From positions 13,786 to 77,785 of the forward strand of contig CAZXGG010000008.1 in NCBI GenBank assembly GCA_964640125.1: a stretch of 64,000 nucleotides of DNA, written 5' to 3'. The translations under genes and the position numbers were made by a program. Each line of letters opens with the position of its first letter. Positions within the stretch are counted from its first letter, which is position 1. The DNA is from G020353115 sp964640125 (GTDB lineage: Bacteria > Bacteroidota > Bacteroidia > Bacteroidales > VadinHA17). Below are positions 52,818 through 62,436 of the stretch, in pieces. The notes beneath the pieces are model-generated. The model saw nothing but the letters and a program-made list of their open reading frames with translations. It did no database searches and was not told the DNA's origin.

Positions 52818-55442
52818 TTGCTAATTTCAAGAAAAATATTTCCAATCTCTTTCATTCTATGCTGTATGCTTGCCCGAATTGCATGCCCACAGCAACCGGA
52901 ATCACCGTTGGTATCCTCATTTGCCGAATACAAACAAATGAAAGAAAGCACACCTTTTGGGCTGGAGTGGATCAGCCTGGGCCCTGTGGTTAATTCCGCA
53001 AGGGTAGAAGCTGTGCAACTCGATCCCTCTCATCCCGGGACCATGTATGTTGCTTTCGGATCAGGTAATCTATGGAAAACAGTAAATAACGGTTTGACGT
53101 GGGAAGCGATTTTTGAAGATCAACCAGCACTGGGAATTGGAGATATTGCGCTTGCTCCCTCCAATCCTGAAATTATCTACCTGGGGACTGGAGAAAGCTT
53201 AAAGAAACCCCGGAACTTTACAATGCCGGGCACGGGTATCTATAAATCGGAAGATGGAGGAGCAAACTGGTTACACTGTGGGCTGAATGATTCCTGGCAT
53301 ATTGGGGAGATAGCCATTCATCCAACTAATCCAGACATAGTGTTCGTAGCAGTGCTGGGGCATTTTTGGTCTCCCAATCCAAACCGGGGATTATATCGAA
53401 CTACTAATGGCGGTTTAAATTGGGAACATGTTTTATATATTGATGAAAAAACAGGTGTTAATGATGTAGTGATCTCACCCGGTAATACGGATATTTTATA
53501 TGTTTCTACCTGGGAAAACTTTCCGGGAACCACCGGTGGTAATAGCGGTGTGTATACCAGCAAAGACGGTGGGGAAACATGGAAAAAAGTAACACGTGGA
53601 TTCCCCCGGGGTAACCGGATTGGCAGAGTCGGCATCGCTGTTTCCCGGGAAGATCCGGAAAAAGTGTATGCACTTGTTGATAACCTTGGGAACAGGAATC
53701 AGGGAGCAGCTGAAGTGTATAAAAGTGTTAACGGCGGAGAAGAATGGACCAGAACACATGCCGAAGGATTACTCATTTTTTCCCGGATCGGATGGTATTT
53801 TGCAGATATTTATGTTAACCCTCAAAATGACGACGAGATTTTTGCACTCGGTATACGGATGGCACACAGCACTGATGGAGGAACTACTTTTGATCTGGTA
53901 GGTGGGGATGTATTTCATATTTTCCCAAGTGATGCTGATCCACTCCATCTTGACCATTGCGAATTATTCATTAATCCCCTGAATCCTGCTCACCTGATGC
54001 TGGGAAATGATGGTGGGCTGTATTGCAGTTATGATAAGGGTGAAACCTGGATTCACTACAACAATATTCCTGCCGGTGAATTTTATGATATTACCGTTGA
54101 TAACCAGGATCCTTACATGATTTATGGAGGGACCCAGGATGATGCAACAGTTTTTGGCCCGGCAAATGAGTGGGATCCACGATATGCTGATGGATGGAGA
54201 TACCTGTGGGTTGATGCCTGGAGCGGGGGCGATGGTTGTGTAACCCAGGTCGATCCGGAGGACCCGAATACCGTCTATTTTAGCTCTCAGAATGGCGGAA
54301 TAATGAGAAAAAATTTGAAAACCGGACTATCTAAACTCATCCGGCCACGCATATCCCGAAATCAATCGGGGAACCTTCAGTTCAACTTCGTAACACCATA
54401 CATAATTTCGCCGCATGACTCAAAAACTCTCTTTCTTGCAGGTAATTATGTATTCAAAAGCATGAACAGAGGCGATAGTTGGGATATTATCAGTGAAGAT
54501 TTATCTGTCTCAAAGTATCCGGATAAAAAATCTGTTGCTGCGGGTGCACTGGCAGAGTCTCCTCTGGATACCGGACTTATTTATATGGGAACTGACAGGG
54601 GGGCAGTCTGGGTCTCACGGAATGATGGGGAGACATGGGAGGAACGGTCAAAAGGACTGGCAAACAATTATATACGCAGTATCGTTGCATCCAGATATTC
54701 TCCCTCCCGGGTGTACCTGGCGATGACGGGTATAAACTACGATGATCTTCATCACTACCTGTACGTGTCTGAAGATTATGGCGATAACTGGAAGAAAGTC
54801 AAAGGAAATATGCCCGATGAAATCGTTTATGTCATATGTGAGGATCCCCTCTTTGAAAAAATCCTGTATGCAGGATCATACCGTGGTGTTTATGTCTCAA
54901 TGGACAGGGGAGAATCCTGGTCATTGCTGGGCAGGAATATGGCTGCAGTGGCTGTTTCAGACCTGTTAGTACAGGAACAAACCATGGATCTTGTGATTGG
55001 AACACATGGCCGTGGGATCTTTAAAATCGACCTTAAACCTCTTCACGAAGTATTCAGAATGGGCTATCCACTGGATGAGAATTATCTGTGTGAAATTGAA
55101 GTGGCCAAAAGACCCTGGATCAATGACACGCATCGTGATCCGGATCTAAGTACTGTTCAGAAAGTTCCCATTACCTTTTGGGTGCCCGATCCAAAACTGG
55201 TTAAACTGAAAGTCATTAACAATAAGGAAGAAATTTCCTGGTCGAAAGAAATTGAATCTAAACGTGGATTAAACCAGTATCGATGGGACCTGGTGATCAA
55301 AGAAGAGGAAAGTATGGACCCGTATTTTATTCATTATAAACGGTTCCTGGATAAAGGGACCTACAGGCTTCTGCTGGAAACTGATGATCAGCTATTGGAA
55401 AAGGAATTCATCGTTTCGGAAGGAGAAAACCCGGGGAAATAA
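52818..55442 (+). CDS. second BNR/sortilin-type beta-propeller secreted protein
   Basis: This 874-residue relative of the protein at 38533 has a signal peptide-like start (FPISFILCCMLARIACP). Asp-box repeats run over about 35-720 (GIYKSEDGGANW, GLYRTTNGGLNW, GVYTSKDGGETW, GVYVSMDRGESW), and the C-terminal domain ends in a beta-rich region. The start seems to be TTG at 52818; no ATG is suitable. The role is unknown; proteins of this group are common in Bacteroidota peptidase neighbourhoods and are sometimes annotated as glycosyl hydrolases without catalytic evidence. Confidence 0.82.
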   Translation: MLISRKIFPISFILCCMLARIACPQQPESPLVSSFAEYKQMKESTPFGLEWISLGPVVNSARVEAVQLDPSHPGTMYVAFGSGNLWKTVNNGLTWEAIFEDQPALGIGDIALAPSNPEIIYLGTGESLKKPRNFTMPGTGIYKSEDGGANWLHCGLNDSWHIGEIAIHPTNPDIVFVAVLGHFWSPNPNRGLYRTTNGGLNWEHVLYIDEKTGVNDVVISPGNTDILYVSTWENFPGTTGGNSGVYTSKDGGETWKKVTRGFPRGNRIGRVGIAVSREDPEKVYALVDNLGNRNQGAAEVYKSVNGGEEWTRTHAEGLLIFSRIGWYFADIYVNPQNDDEIFALGIRMAHSTDGGTTFDLVGGDVFHIFPSDADPLHLDHCELFINPLNPAHLMLGNDGGLYCSYDKGETWIHYNNIPAGEFYDITVDNQDPYMIYGGTQDDATVFGPANEWDPRYADGWRYLWVDAWSGGDGCVTQVDPEDPNTVYFSSQNGGIMRKNLKTGLSKLIRPRISRNQSGNLQFNFVTPYIISPHDSKTLFLAGNYVFKSMNRGDSWDIISEDLSVSKYPDKKSVAAGALAESPLDTGLIYMGTDRGAVWVSRNDGETWEERSKGLANNYIRSIVASRYSPSRVYLAMTGINYDDLHHYLYVSEDYGDNWKKVKGNMPDEIVYVICEDPLFEKILYAGSYRGVYVSMDRGESWSLLGRNMAAVAVSDLLVQEQTMDLVIGTHGRGIFKIDLKPLHEVFRMGYPLDENYLCEIEVAKRPWINDTHRDPDLSTVQKVPITFWVPDPKLVKLKVINNKEEISWSKEIESKRGLNQYRWDLVIKEEESMDPYFIHYKRFLDKGTYRLLLETDDQLLEKEFIVSEGENPGK

Positions 55443-55454
55443 GTAGGTAGTATA

Positions 55455-55492
55455 GTGTTCAGGTTTTAATAAGAAATGAGAATACCGAACAC
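55455..55492. terminator. possible bidirectional stem-loop between convergent genes
   Basis: GTGTTC (55455-55460) and GAACAC (55487-55492) form a 6-bp stem with a 26-base loop in the 53-bp gap between convergent genes. The stem is short and the loop long, so this is only a weak terminator candidate. Confidence 0.3.
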
Positions 55493-55495
55493 CAG

Positions 55496-56527
55496 TTAAT
55501 ACTCACCTGTAGCGCGAACTCTTATGCCAAATGCCTGTTCAGGATTTTTAACCAACAGTAAATGAATTTCCTGTTCAGAAAAGCCTGATTCTTTCATCTT
55601 TGGCAGCAAGATCGTTTCAATGGATGTAAAAGACCGGAATGTCCCGCCATTTTCCTGACCCGGTTTATACCACCCGGCATCATGAGACAACAACACTTTA
55701 TGAAGCAGGTTCGATTCCTTCATCTCAAGCAAATGATCCATGAACAGATCCAGCGTACGGGGCTGGTCATCCATCTTGTCATAGGAGATCCACATGCCCT
55801 GCTTTGCTAGTGCGATATTGTCCTTTACATCTCCTTCAAGAGCATGAACCCAGATAAATGCTTCCAGCAACACCCCCTCTGATCTTATTATTTCTGCCTC
55901 TCTGTATGCTCCGGCTGCAGGGCCTGTATGGGAAGCGATTGTCAATCCCGTCTGCAGATGGGTCCTGGCAGCTGCTCTGACCAGTTTTTCATGAAGATCA
56001 GATACCACAGAATCGCGTTCAATGGCAATTTTAATAAAACCGGGTTTAATGCCCGAATCTTCAATGCCATGGTTAAATTCCTCAATCCATCTTTCAGCTA
56101 ACTGGTCCGCTGTTTCGGTGAAAGCATGAGCAGGAAGGAACCTGTTATTTACCGCCCCATAATAACCGGTGTTTGTAATGATATTCAATCCCGTTCTGGC
56201 GGATAATTCCTTGTAAAGTAAAGGATCCCGTCCCAGGTAAGCAGGAGTACATTCAAACAGGGACTGGTAACCATATTCTTTGATCTCTTCCAGAAAAGGG
56301 ATCACCCTGGCAATGACATCTTCCCTGTTCCACCGATGGTATCCCGTGCTGTCAGCACCAATGAAATCGACCAGGATGTGTTCATGTGTCAGGGTTTTTC
56401 CAAGATCCCCGGCTAAGATCTCTCCCTGGCAAGTCTGTATTGAATAACTGCTTTCCCGGCTGCATGAGGCAATCATTATGATGATTAGGACAGCCAGGAA
56501 TTGAATAAGCGTTGATTTGAAGTTCAT
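55496..56527 (-). CDS. phosphotriesterase-family lipoprotein
   Basis: This 343-residue amidohydrolase-superfamily protein has a lipoprotein signal (IIIMIASC, Cys22). The metal-binding HxH is THEH (48-50), a Lys in PGFIKIAIERD would be the carboxylated ligand, SHTGP and VWVHAL-type segments supply His, and HDAGW the final Asp. The family hydrolyses phosphotriesters, lactones or other esters; the substrate is not known here. It lies 15 bp downstream of peptidase T on the same strand. Confidence 0.86.
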   Translation of the reverse strand: MNFKSTLIQFLAVLIIIMIASCSRESSYSIQTCQGEILAGDLGKTLTHEHILVDFIGADSTGYHRWNREDVIARVIPFLEEIKEYGYQSLFECTPAYLGRDPLLYKELSARTGLNIITNTGYYGAVNNRFLPAHAFTETADQLAERWIEEFNHGIEDSGIKPGFIKIAIERDSVVSDLHEKLVRAAARTHLQTGLTIASHTGPAAGAYREAEIIRSEGVLLEAFIWVHALEGDVKDNIALAKQGMWISYDKMDDQPRTLDLFMDHLLEMKESNLLHKVLLSHDAGWYKPGQENGGTFRSFTSIETILLPKMKESGFSEQEIHLLLVKNPEQAFGIRVRATGEY

Positions 56528-56542
56528 CTTTTCGCTGTTTGG

Positions 56543-57778
56543 TTAACTATTCCTGTTTGTAGAAAGTTGAATGATCCGAAGGATCACTTTTACTGCTTTC
56601 ATCATGGAAGGTATGGGGATGAATTCAAACTTTCCATGGTAATTATGTCCACCTGTAAACAGGTTGGGACAGGGTAATCCCATAAAGGACAACCGTGCCC
56701 CATCCGTTCCCCCTCGGATCGGTTTAATAATGGGTTTAATCTCTTCAGCCTTCATCGCATCTTTTGCAAGGTTTACGATGTGCATGACCAGTTCAAGTTT
56801 TTCTCTCATGTTGTAGTATTGATCTTTCAATACGAGATTAAACCGGTCCGGTCCGTGTTTTAGGTTAAGAAGCTTGGTGCAATCTGTAATCAGTTTTTTT
56901 TTCTCTTCGAATTTCGTTCGGCTGTGGTCTCTGATGAGGTACCTGATCTTTGTCTGTTCGACGGATCCGTTAAAATCAATCAGGTGAAAGAACCCCTCCC
57001 GTCCGGTTGTGAATTCAGGTCGTTCATTCACCGGAAGCATCTGGTTTAATTCCATTGCCAGGTGAATGGCATTGATCATTTTGTCTTTTGCAGTTCCCGG
57101 GTGAACATTTCTTCCATGAATCGTAATGGTTGCAAGAGCCGCGTTGAAATTCTCGTATTCCAACTCACCCATCTCTCCTCCATCGACTGTATAAGCAAAA
57201 TCAGCTCCGAACTTTTTTACATCGAAATGATCTGCTCCACGGCCAATCTCTTCATCGGGTGTAAATCCGATTCGAATGGTGCCATGTTTTATGTTGGGAT
57301 GCCGGACAAGGTATTCCATGGCGGTCATGATTTCTGCAGTCCCTGCCTTGTCATCCGCCCCGAGCAATGTGGTGCCGTCGGTAGTAACAAGATCCTGTCC
57401 TTTGTAATTGAGGATTTCCGGAAAGTCTGCAGGGGAAAGAGTGACTTTCTGTTTTTCATTCAGTAGGATATCCTTACCATCATAATCCCTGATCACCTGT
57501 GGATTGACATTTTTACCCGACATGTCCGGTGAGGTATCCATATGAGCTATGAAACCAATCACCGGGATTTTGTTGATGCAGTTTGAAGGCAATGTTGCCA
57601 TAACATACCCCTTTTCGTCTAAAGAGATATCCTGCAAACCCATGCTTTTCATCTCTTCTACCAGCAGTTTGGCAAGATCCAGTTGTTTTTTGGTACTGGG
57701 GACAGAATCGGAATTTTCATCCGATTGTGTGTCAATCCTGGCATACCTCAAAAACCTGTCAAGAAGCGCTTTTTCCAT
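56543..57778 (-). CDS. pepT: peptidase T (tripeptidase)
   Basis: This 411-residue M20 zinc peptidase removes the N-terminal residue from tripeptides. Zinc and catalytic motifs are seen: FIAHMDTSPD, LLGADDKAG, GFTPDEEIGRG, AYTVDGGEMGEL and the C-terminal GGHNYHGKFE, all typical of PepT. The ATG at 57778 is preferred over the upstream TTG. It is divergent from the second Xaa-Pro aminopeptidase and followed by the phosphotriesterase-like gene. Confidence 0.95.
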   Translation of the reverse strand: MEKALLDRFLRYARIDTQSDENSDSVPSTKKQLDLAKLLVEEMKSMGLQDISLDEKGYVMATLPSNCINKIPVIGFIAHMDTSPDMSGKNVNPQVIRDYDGKDILLNEKQKVTLSPADFPEILNYKGQDLVTTDGTTLLGADDKAGTAEIMTAMEYLVRHPNIKHGTIRIGFTPDEEIGRGADHFDVKKFGADFAYTVDGGEMGELEYENFNAALATITIHGRNVHPGTAKDKMINAIHLAMELNQMLPVNERPEFTTGREGFFHLIDFNGSVEQTKIRYLIRDHSRTKFEEKKKLITDCTKLLNLKHGPDRFNLVLKDQYYNMREKLELVMHIVNLAKDAMKAEEIKPIIKPIRGGTDGARLSFMGLPCPNLFTGGHNYHGKFEFIPIPSMMKAVKVILRIIQLSTNRNS

Positions 57779-57910
57779 CGGCAAAGAAGATTATCCGGAG
57801 ATTGTAAAAATAGTAAATTAAAAATGAATAAATTTAAATCATAAATAACAGATTCTAAACCCCAAACAATATCCAATTTATTTAATCTCGGATTGAACGG
57901 CAGATTATCA

Positions 57911-59698
57911 ATGGAATATTCTGAAAAATTAAGATTACTACTTAATTCAATGAAGGAGCATCAACTCGATGCATACATCATTCCCATGACCGATCCCCAT
58001 ATCGGAGAATATGTTCCGGATCACTGGAAATGCATTGAATGGTTAACCGGTTTCAGCGGGTCAGCTGGAACAGTTGTGGTAACTTCCCGTTTTGCGGGAT
58101 TGTGGACCGATTCAAGGTATTTTATTCAGGCAGATGAACAACTGAAAGGGACTGGTTTTCAATTAATGAAATTGACCATTCCCCATACTCCTGAATTCAT
58201 TAATTGGCTATGTGCAGACCTTGCGTCAGGTAACAGGGTAGGGTATGACGGTAAGGTAGTTCCCATTGGATTGCATCGGAAAATTTGCTCCATGCTTGAA
58301 CCGAAAGGGATCGAAGTGCATATTGATGCTGATCTTATCAGCCCGTTGTGGAAAGACCGTTCTCCGCTGCCGGACACGAAAATAGTTGAACATGAAGTGA
58401 AATTCGCCGGCTGCACGAGAGAAGAAAAGATCGATGATATCCGGAAGAAGCTGGTTGAGACCGGATCAGATTACCAGCTGCTCACAGCTCTGGATGACAT
58501 TGCCTGGACCTTTAATCTCAGAGGGAGTGATGTTCGCTATAGCCCGTTGTTTATAAGTTATGCAATCATTGGTATGAACGATGCATACCTTTTTGTTCAC
58601 CGGGAAAAACTTCCGGATGGCATTTACCGGCAACTGACCGGAAAGGGAATTTCCGTTCTTCCTTATCTGAAAATAAACGATATCCTTCAGGAGATACCGG
58701 ATGGGGCAGCGATCTATCTCAGCCCGGGAACGGTAAATTGCTGGATCTATCGGTCCATTCCCGATCGGGTCAGCATCCAGGAGGGCATTAGCATTCCTGC
58801 CCGTTTGAAAGCAGTAAAAAATCAAACCGAGATCGGTCACATCAGAAAGGTTATGGTTAAGGATGGTGTAGCCCTGACCCGGTTTTTCATGTGGCTCGAA
58901 AACACCATAGGAAAAGAGAAAATAACAGAGATGTCTGCCAGCCGGAAACTTGCTGCATTCAGGGCTGAACAGGAATATTACCGGGGCGATAGTTTCGCCA
59001 CCATTGCTGCCTACGGACCACATGGAGCAAGTCCCCATTATGAGCCTACCCCGGAAAGCGATGTTGAACTGAAACCTGAAGGCCTGTTTTTACTCGATTC
59101 GGGAGGGCAATACCTGGATGGAACAACCGATGTGACCAGGACAATAGGTCTGAGCAAACCCTCAGCACAACAAAAGAGGGATTTTACGCTGGCCCTGAAA
59201 GGGACCATTAACTTGGCAATGGCCCGGTTTCCGGAGGGAACCAAAGGATACCAGATCGAGGTCCTGGCACGAAAAGCCCTCTGGGAAAACGGATTGAACT
59301 ACGGTCATGGCACAGGACATGGCGTCGGTTTCTTTCTCAATGTACATGAAGGCCCGCAAACCATCGGAACAGCTGCATCCGGTAACCTGAGCGTGAATCT
59401 TGAACCAGGAATGCTAACTTCGGATGAACCGGCTATTTACAGGGAAGGTGAATATGGAATCAGGACGGAAAACCTGATGCTCTGCATCCCGGGTACAAAG
59501 AGTGCATACGGACAATTCCTTGAATTTGAAACCGTCACACTCTGTTTCATCGACAGATCACTGATCGAAAAGTCATTGCTGGTGGAAGAGGAGGTCAGGT
59601 GGATCAACGATTACCACAAACGGGTTTATGACCAGTTATCTCCTGAACTCAGTGCGGAAGAGAAAAAATGGTTAAACGAAAAAACAAAACCAATATAG
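57911..59698 (+). CDS. XPNPEP1-like Xaa-Pro aminopeptidase (M24B)
   Basis: The 595 residues are organised as in eukaryotic aminopeptidase P1: two creatinase-like N-terminal domains (MTDPHIGEYVPDHWKCIEWLTGFSGSAGT...) and a catalytic domain with metal ligands in LLDSGGQYLDGTTDVTRT, YGHGTGHGVGFFLNVHEGPQ, SDEPAIY and RTENLML. It should cleave Xaa-Pro bonds at peptide N-termini. It is the second M24 Xaa-Pro enzyme in the window and differs from the one at 49137. The start at 57911 fits the family better than the TTG at 57893. Confidence 0.94.
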   Translation: MEYSEKLRLLLNSMKEHQLDAYIIPMTDPHIGEYVPDHWKCIEWLTGFSGSAGTVVVTSRFAGLWTDSRYFIQADEQLKGTGFQLMKLTIPHTPEFINWLCADLASGNRVGYDGKVVPIGLHRKICSMLEPKGIEVHIDADLISPLWKDRSPLPDTKIVEHEVKFAGCTREEKIDDIRKKLVETGSDYQLLTALDDIAWTFNLRGSDVRYSPLFISYAIIGMNDAYLFVHREKLPDGIYRQLTGKGISVLPYLKINDILQEIPDGAAIYLSPGTVNCWIYRSIPDRVSIQEGISIPARLKAVKNQTEIGHIRKVMVKDGVALTRFFMWLENTIGKEKITEMSASRKLAAFRAEQEYYRGDSFATIAAYGPHGASPHYEPTPESDVELKPEGLFLLDSGGQYLDGTTDVTRTIGLSKPSAQQKRDFTLALKGTINLAMARFPEGTKGYQIEVLARKALWENGLNYGHGTGHGVGFFLNVHEGPQTIGTAASGNLSVNLEPGMLTSDEPAIYREGEYGIRTENLMLCIPGTKSAYGQFLEFETVTLCFIDRSLIEKSLLVEEEVRWINDYHKRVYDQLSPELSAEEKKWLNEKTKPI

Positions 59699-59716
59699 CT
59701 AAAACAAATCCTGACC

Positions 59717-61033
59717 ATGAAAAGACAATTACCTGTTAAACACCGGAGCCTTATTGCCTGCTCAATGGTGTGTCTTATACTATTTGTATCCTGCGAGAGC
59801 CGGATCCTTTCATTGCAGGAGAGACTGGATACCCTTCCGGGTGCTGAAGTGACAGCAATCGAGTGTGATTCAATGTTTGTTTCATCCTATAAAATACTCC
59901 TGCAACAACCGCTGGATCACCAAGACCAGCAGAGTGCCACATTCCCGCAAAAGATCTATATCTCCCATGTTGATTCCACACTGCCGGTTGTGCTGGTGAC
60001 AGAGGGGTATAATGCAAGAGGTAACCAGCCAACGGAAATCACCCGGTTGTTGAATTGCAACCAGATTGTTGTGGAACACCGTTATTTTGGTGAATCCGTT
60101 CCCGATTCAATTGACTGGCAATTTTTAACCATTGAACAGGCAGCTAATGATCACCACCGGATCATTAACCTCTTTAAACGGGTATATCCCGGGGAATGGA
60201 TTACAACCGGTATCAGTAAAGGAGGGCAGACCGTTATGTACCACAGTTATTTTTTCCCTGAAGATGTTGATGTGCGGATTCCCTATGTTGCACCCTTGAA
60301 TTTTTCGGAAGAGGATCCACGGATCTATGATTTTCTGGAAACCGTTGGAACAGAAAGCTGCCGCCAGAAAATCCATGATTTTCAGGCAATGATTCTCAAA
60401 GAACGGGATATCTTTTTCCCGATGTTCCGGGATTACTGTTCAAGCAACGGACTAACCTTTACACGCATTTCAGAGGAAGAAGCATTCGAATATTCCGTTC
60501 TTGAGTACTCCTTCTCGTTCTGGCAATGGGGATGGGAGTGTTATGGCATTCCTGATAGCGAAAGCCCGGATTCCGCTATATTCAGTCACTTTTCAAAGGT
60601 GGGTGGATTTGATAATTTTTCAGATTATGGAATTGAAACCTATGAACCCTTTTTCTACCAGGCCCTGACAGAAATCGGGTATTACGGGTATGATTTTACT
60701 GAATTTGATGGATTACTCCAATCGGTAACGAATTCCACCTTTACGTTTGCTGCCCCTCAGAATGTAGAACTTGTCTATAATTACGACCTGATGCAGGAGG
60801 TCGAACAATACATCCGGCATAGTGCATGCAGTTTTATTTTTATTTATGGAGAAACAGATACCTGGTCTGCCACTGCAGCTGAACTGACTGGAAGTACCAA
60901 CTCGATCAAAATTGTTAAACCGGGAGGGTCTCACCGGACCCGGATCAGAAACCTGCCCGATGAGCAGCAAGAAACTATCATATCTAAACTGGAACACTGG
61001 CTTGAAATAGAGATCGACCGGTCGCGGATCTGA
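59717..61033 (+). CDS. S37-type tripeptidyl aminopeptidase lipoprotein
   Basis: The 438 residues have a lipoprotein signal (LILFVSC, Cys26). An alpha/beta-hydrolase fold follows, with the nucleophile Ser167 in GISKGGQT and the following FFPEDVDVRIPYVAP segment characteristic of peptidase family S37 (PS-10, Streptomyces tripeptidyl aminopeptidase-like). Asp in YGETDTW and His in PGGSHRTRI complete the triad. Its start is 18 bp after the Xaa-Pro aminopeptidase. It probably releases tripeptides outside the inner membrane. Confidence 0.86.
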   Translation: MKRQLPVKHRSLIACSMVCLILFVSCESRILSLQERLDTLPGAEVTAIECDSMFVSSYKILLQQPLDHQDQQSATFPQKIYISHVDSTLPVVLVTEGYNARGNQPTEITRLLNCNQIVVEHRYFGESVPDSIDWQFLTIEQAANDHHRIINLFKRVYPGEWITTGISKGGQTVMYHSYFFPEDVDVRIPYVAPLNFSEEDPRIYDFLETVGTESCRQKIHDFQAMILKERDIFFPMFRDYCSSNGLTFTRISEEEAFEYSVLEYSFSFWQWGWECYGIPDSESPDSAIFSHFSKVGGFDNFSDYGIETYEPFFYQALTEIGYYGYDFTEFDGLLQSVTNSTFTFAAPQNVELVYNYDLMQEVEQYIRHSACSFIFIYGETDTWSATAAELTGSTNSIKIVKPGGSHRTRIRNLPDEQQETIISKLEHWLEIEIDRSRI

Positions 61034-61042
61034 AATGGATAC

Positions 61043-61204
61043 CGGGCTAAAGCCCGTTTTTCCTTAACGCAATATCCCCGGGATTCCCGAAGGGACCCAA
61101 ATGGGGAAATCCCGGGGTAACTGAAGGATTTCCAGGATAACAGCTGACTTACCCCGGCATTCATGCCGGGGGTACGAGGAATTTTAAAAACCGGGCTTTA
61201 GCCC
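61043..61204. repeat. palindrome-rich element, copy 1
   Basis: Inverted ends CGGGCTAAAGCCC (61043-61055) and GGGCTTTAGCCC (61193-61204) enclose a 10-bp stem CCCCGGGATT/AATCCCGGGG (61076-61085, 61108-61117) with two internal small hairpins, so a three-way junction, and a long hairpin TACCCCGGCAT/ATGCCGGGGGTA (61150-61174). It lies directly before the GH26 gene. Copy 2 is at 63800. Confidence 0.75.
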
Positions 61205-61234
61205 ATCATTTTAACATAAAACATAAACCTGACA

Positions 61235-62389
61235 ATGAAAAACACATTCTGTATTCTATTATCAATTCTCCTTTTTCTTTTTTCATGCACAGCTGAGAAT
61301 CCAAAACCGGTTAATCCGAATGCAACAAAGGAAGCCAGAAAACTGCTTGATTTTTTATATGAAATTCAAGGGGCTTACACGCTATCCGGGCAACATAATT
61401 TTAATGCTACAGGATCAAAATACAGTGAGATCATAAAGGAGATGACCGGGAAATATCCAATTGTATGGGGATCTGATTTCAGTTTCTGCTATGAGGGCGA
61501 TGAACCGTTCAGGTATCAACACTGTGGTCCGCTGAATTTATCAGACCCGGGGAGCATCACTTCTGATGAGGATAGGAAATCTCATGAAAAAATTTTTACC
61601 AACCTGAAACCTCCTGAAGCGCGACAAAACATGGTCGAGCATGCCATTAAAAAACACAAAGAGGGTTTTATCATTACGCTCATGTGGCATGCATGCCCTC
61701 CAGGCTCAGGTGATTGTTGCAATGGCGATGAGATTTGGACCATGGAAAACCGCCCGTCGCAGGAAGAGTGGGATGAGCTTACAACAGAAGGGACACCGTT
61801 AAACACAGCATGGAAACAGCAGGCCGATACCATTGCCTTTTATTTAAAGCAACTTAAAGATGCCAACGTGCCTGTCCTGTGGCGCCCATATCATGAAATG
61901 AATGGAGTATGGTTCTGGTGGTGCAATAAGAAAGGAGAAAACGGATTTAAAAAACTCTGGGTTATGATGTATGATTATTATGTTTATCATCATAAACTGG
62001 ATAACCTGATCTGGGTGTGGAATACTAATGCACCCAGAAACACCCCCGGCGATGAAGCATTCGCCTATGAAGAATTCTGGCCCGGATTGGAATACGTCGA
62101 TGTTTTAGCTGCCGATGTATACCGGGGTGATTGGAAACAGTCCCATCATGACGACCTGCTTGAGCTTGCTAATGGTAAACCCATAGCACTGGGAGAATGC
62201 GCTCCTCCACCAACCCCTGAATTATTGACAACTCAAAATTATTGGACGTGGTTTATGCCCTGGGGTAACCTTGTATTATGGGGCAACGGACCTGATATAA
62301 TCAAGGAATTGATTGATGATGAAAGAGTCCTGACGAAAGAAGATGTGATTATTGATAAAAATGGCAATTACCGGATTAACCGAAAATAG
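61235..62389 (+). CDS. glycoside hydrolase family 26 (beta-mannanase-type) lipoprotein
   Basis: The 384 residues have a lipoprotein signal (LLFLFSC, Cys18). The (beta/alpha)8 GH26 domain opens with GAYTLSGQHNF; the acid/base Glu221 lies in VLWRPYHEMNGVWFWW and the nucleophile Glu321 in IALGECAPPP, as in mannanases. A Cys-rich loop CPPGSGDCC lies at 154-162. It should cut beta-1,4-mannan at the cell surface. It is followed by the 2-epimerase gene. Confidence 0.9.
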   Translation: MKNTFCILLSILLFLFSCTAENPKPVNPNATKEARKLLDFLYEIQGAYTLSGQHNFNATGSKYSEIIKEMTGKYPIVWGSDFSFCYEGDEPFRYQHCGPLNLSDPGSITSDEDRKSHEKIFTNLKPPEARQNMVEHAIKKHKEGFIITLMWHACPPGSGDCCNGDEIWTMENRPSQEEWDELTTEGTPLNTAWKQQADTIAFYLKQLKDANVPVLWRPYHEMNGVWFWWCNKKGENGFKKLWVMMYDYYVYHHKLDNLIWVWNTNAPRNTPGDEAFAYEEFWPGLEYVDVLAADVYRGDWKQSHHDDLLELANGKPIALGECAPPPTPELLTTQNYWTWFMPWGNLVLWGNGPDIIKELIDDERVLTKEDVIIDKNGNYRINRK

Positions 62390-62436
62390 AACATAAAACA
62401 GATTGATAATCATTCATATAATAAAATGATTTGAAC

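Noticed and set aside
38533..55442. The two BNR proteins considered as a recent tandem duplication
   Set aside because: They are 11 kb apart, differ by 160 residues and diverge clearly outside the Asp-box motifs.
49137..59698. The two M24 proteins considered as duplicates
   Set aside because: One is the bacterial PepP form (462 residues) and the other the longer three-domain P1 form (595 residues).
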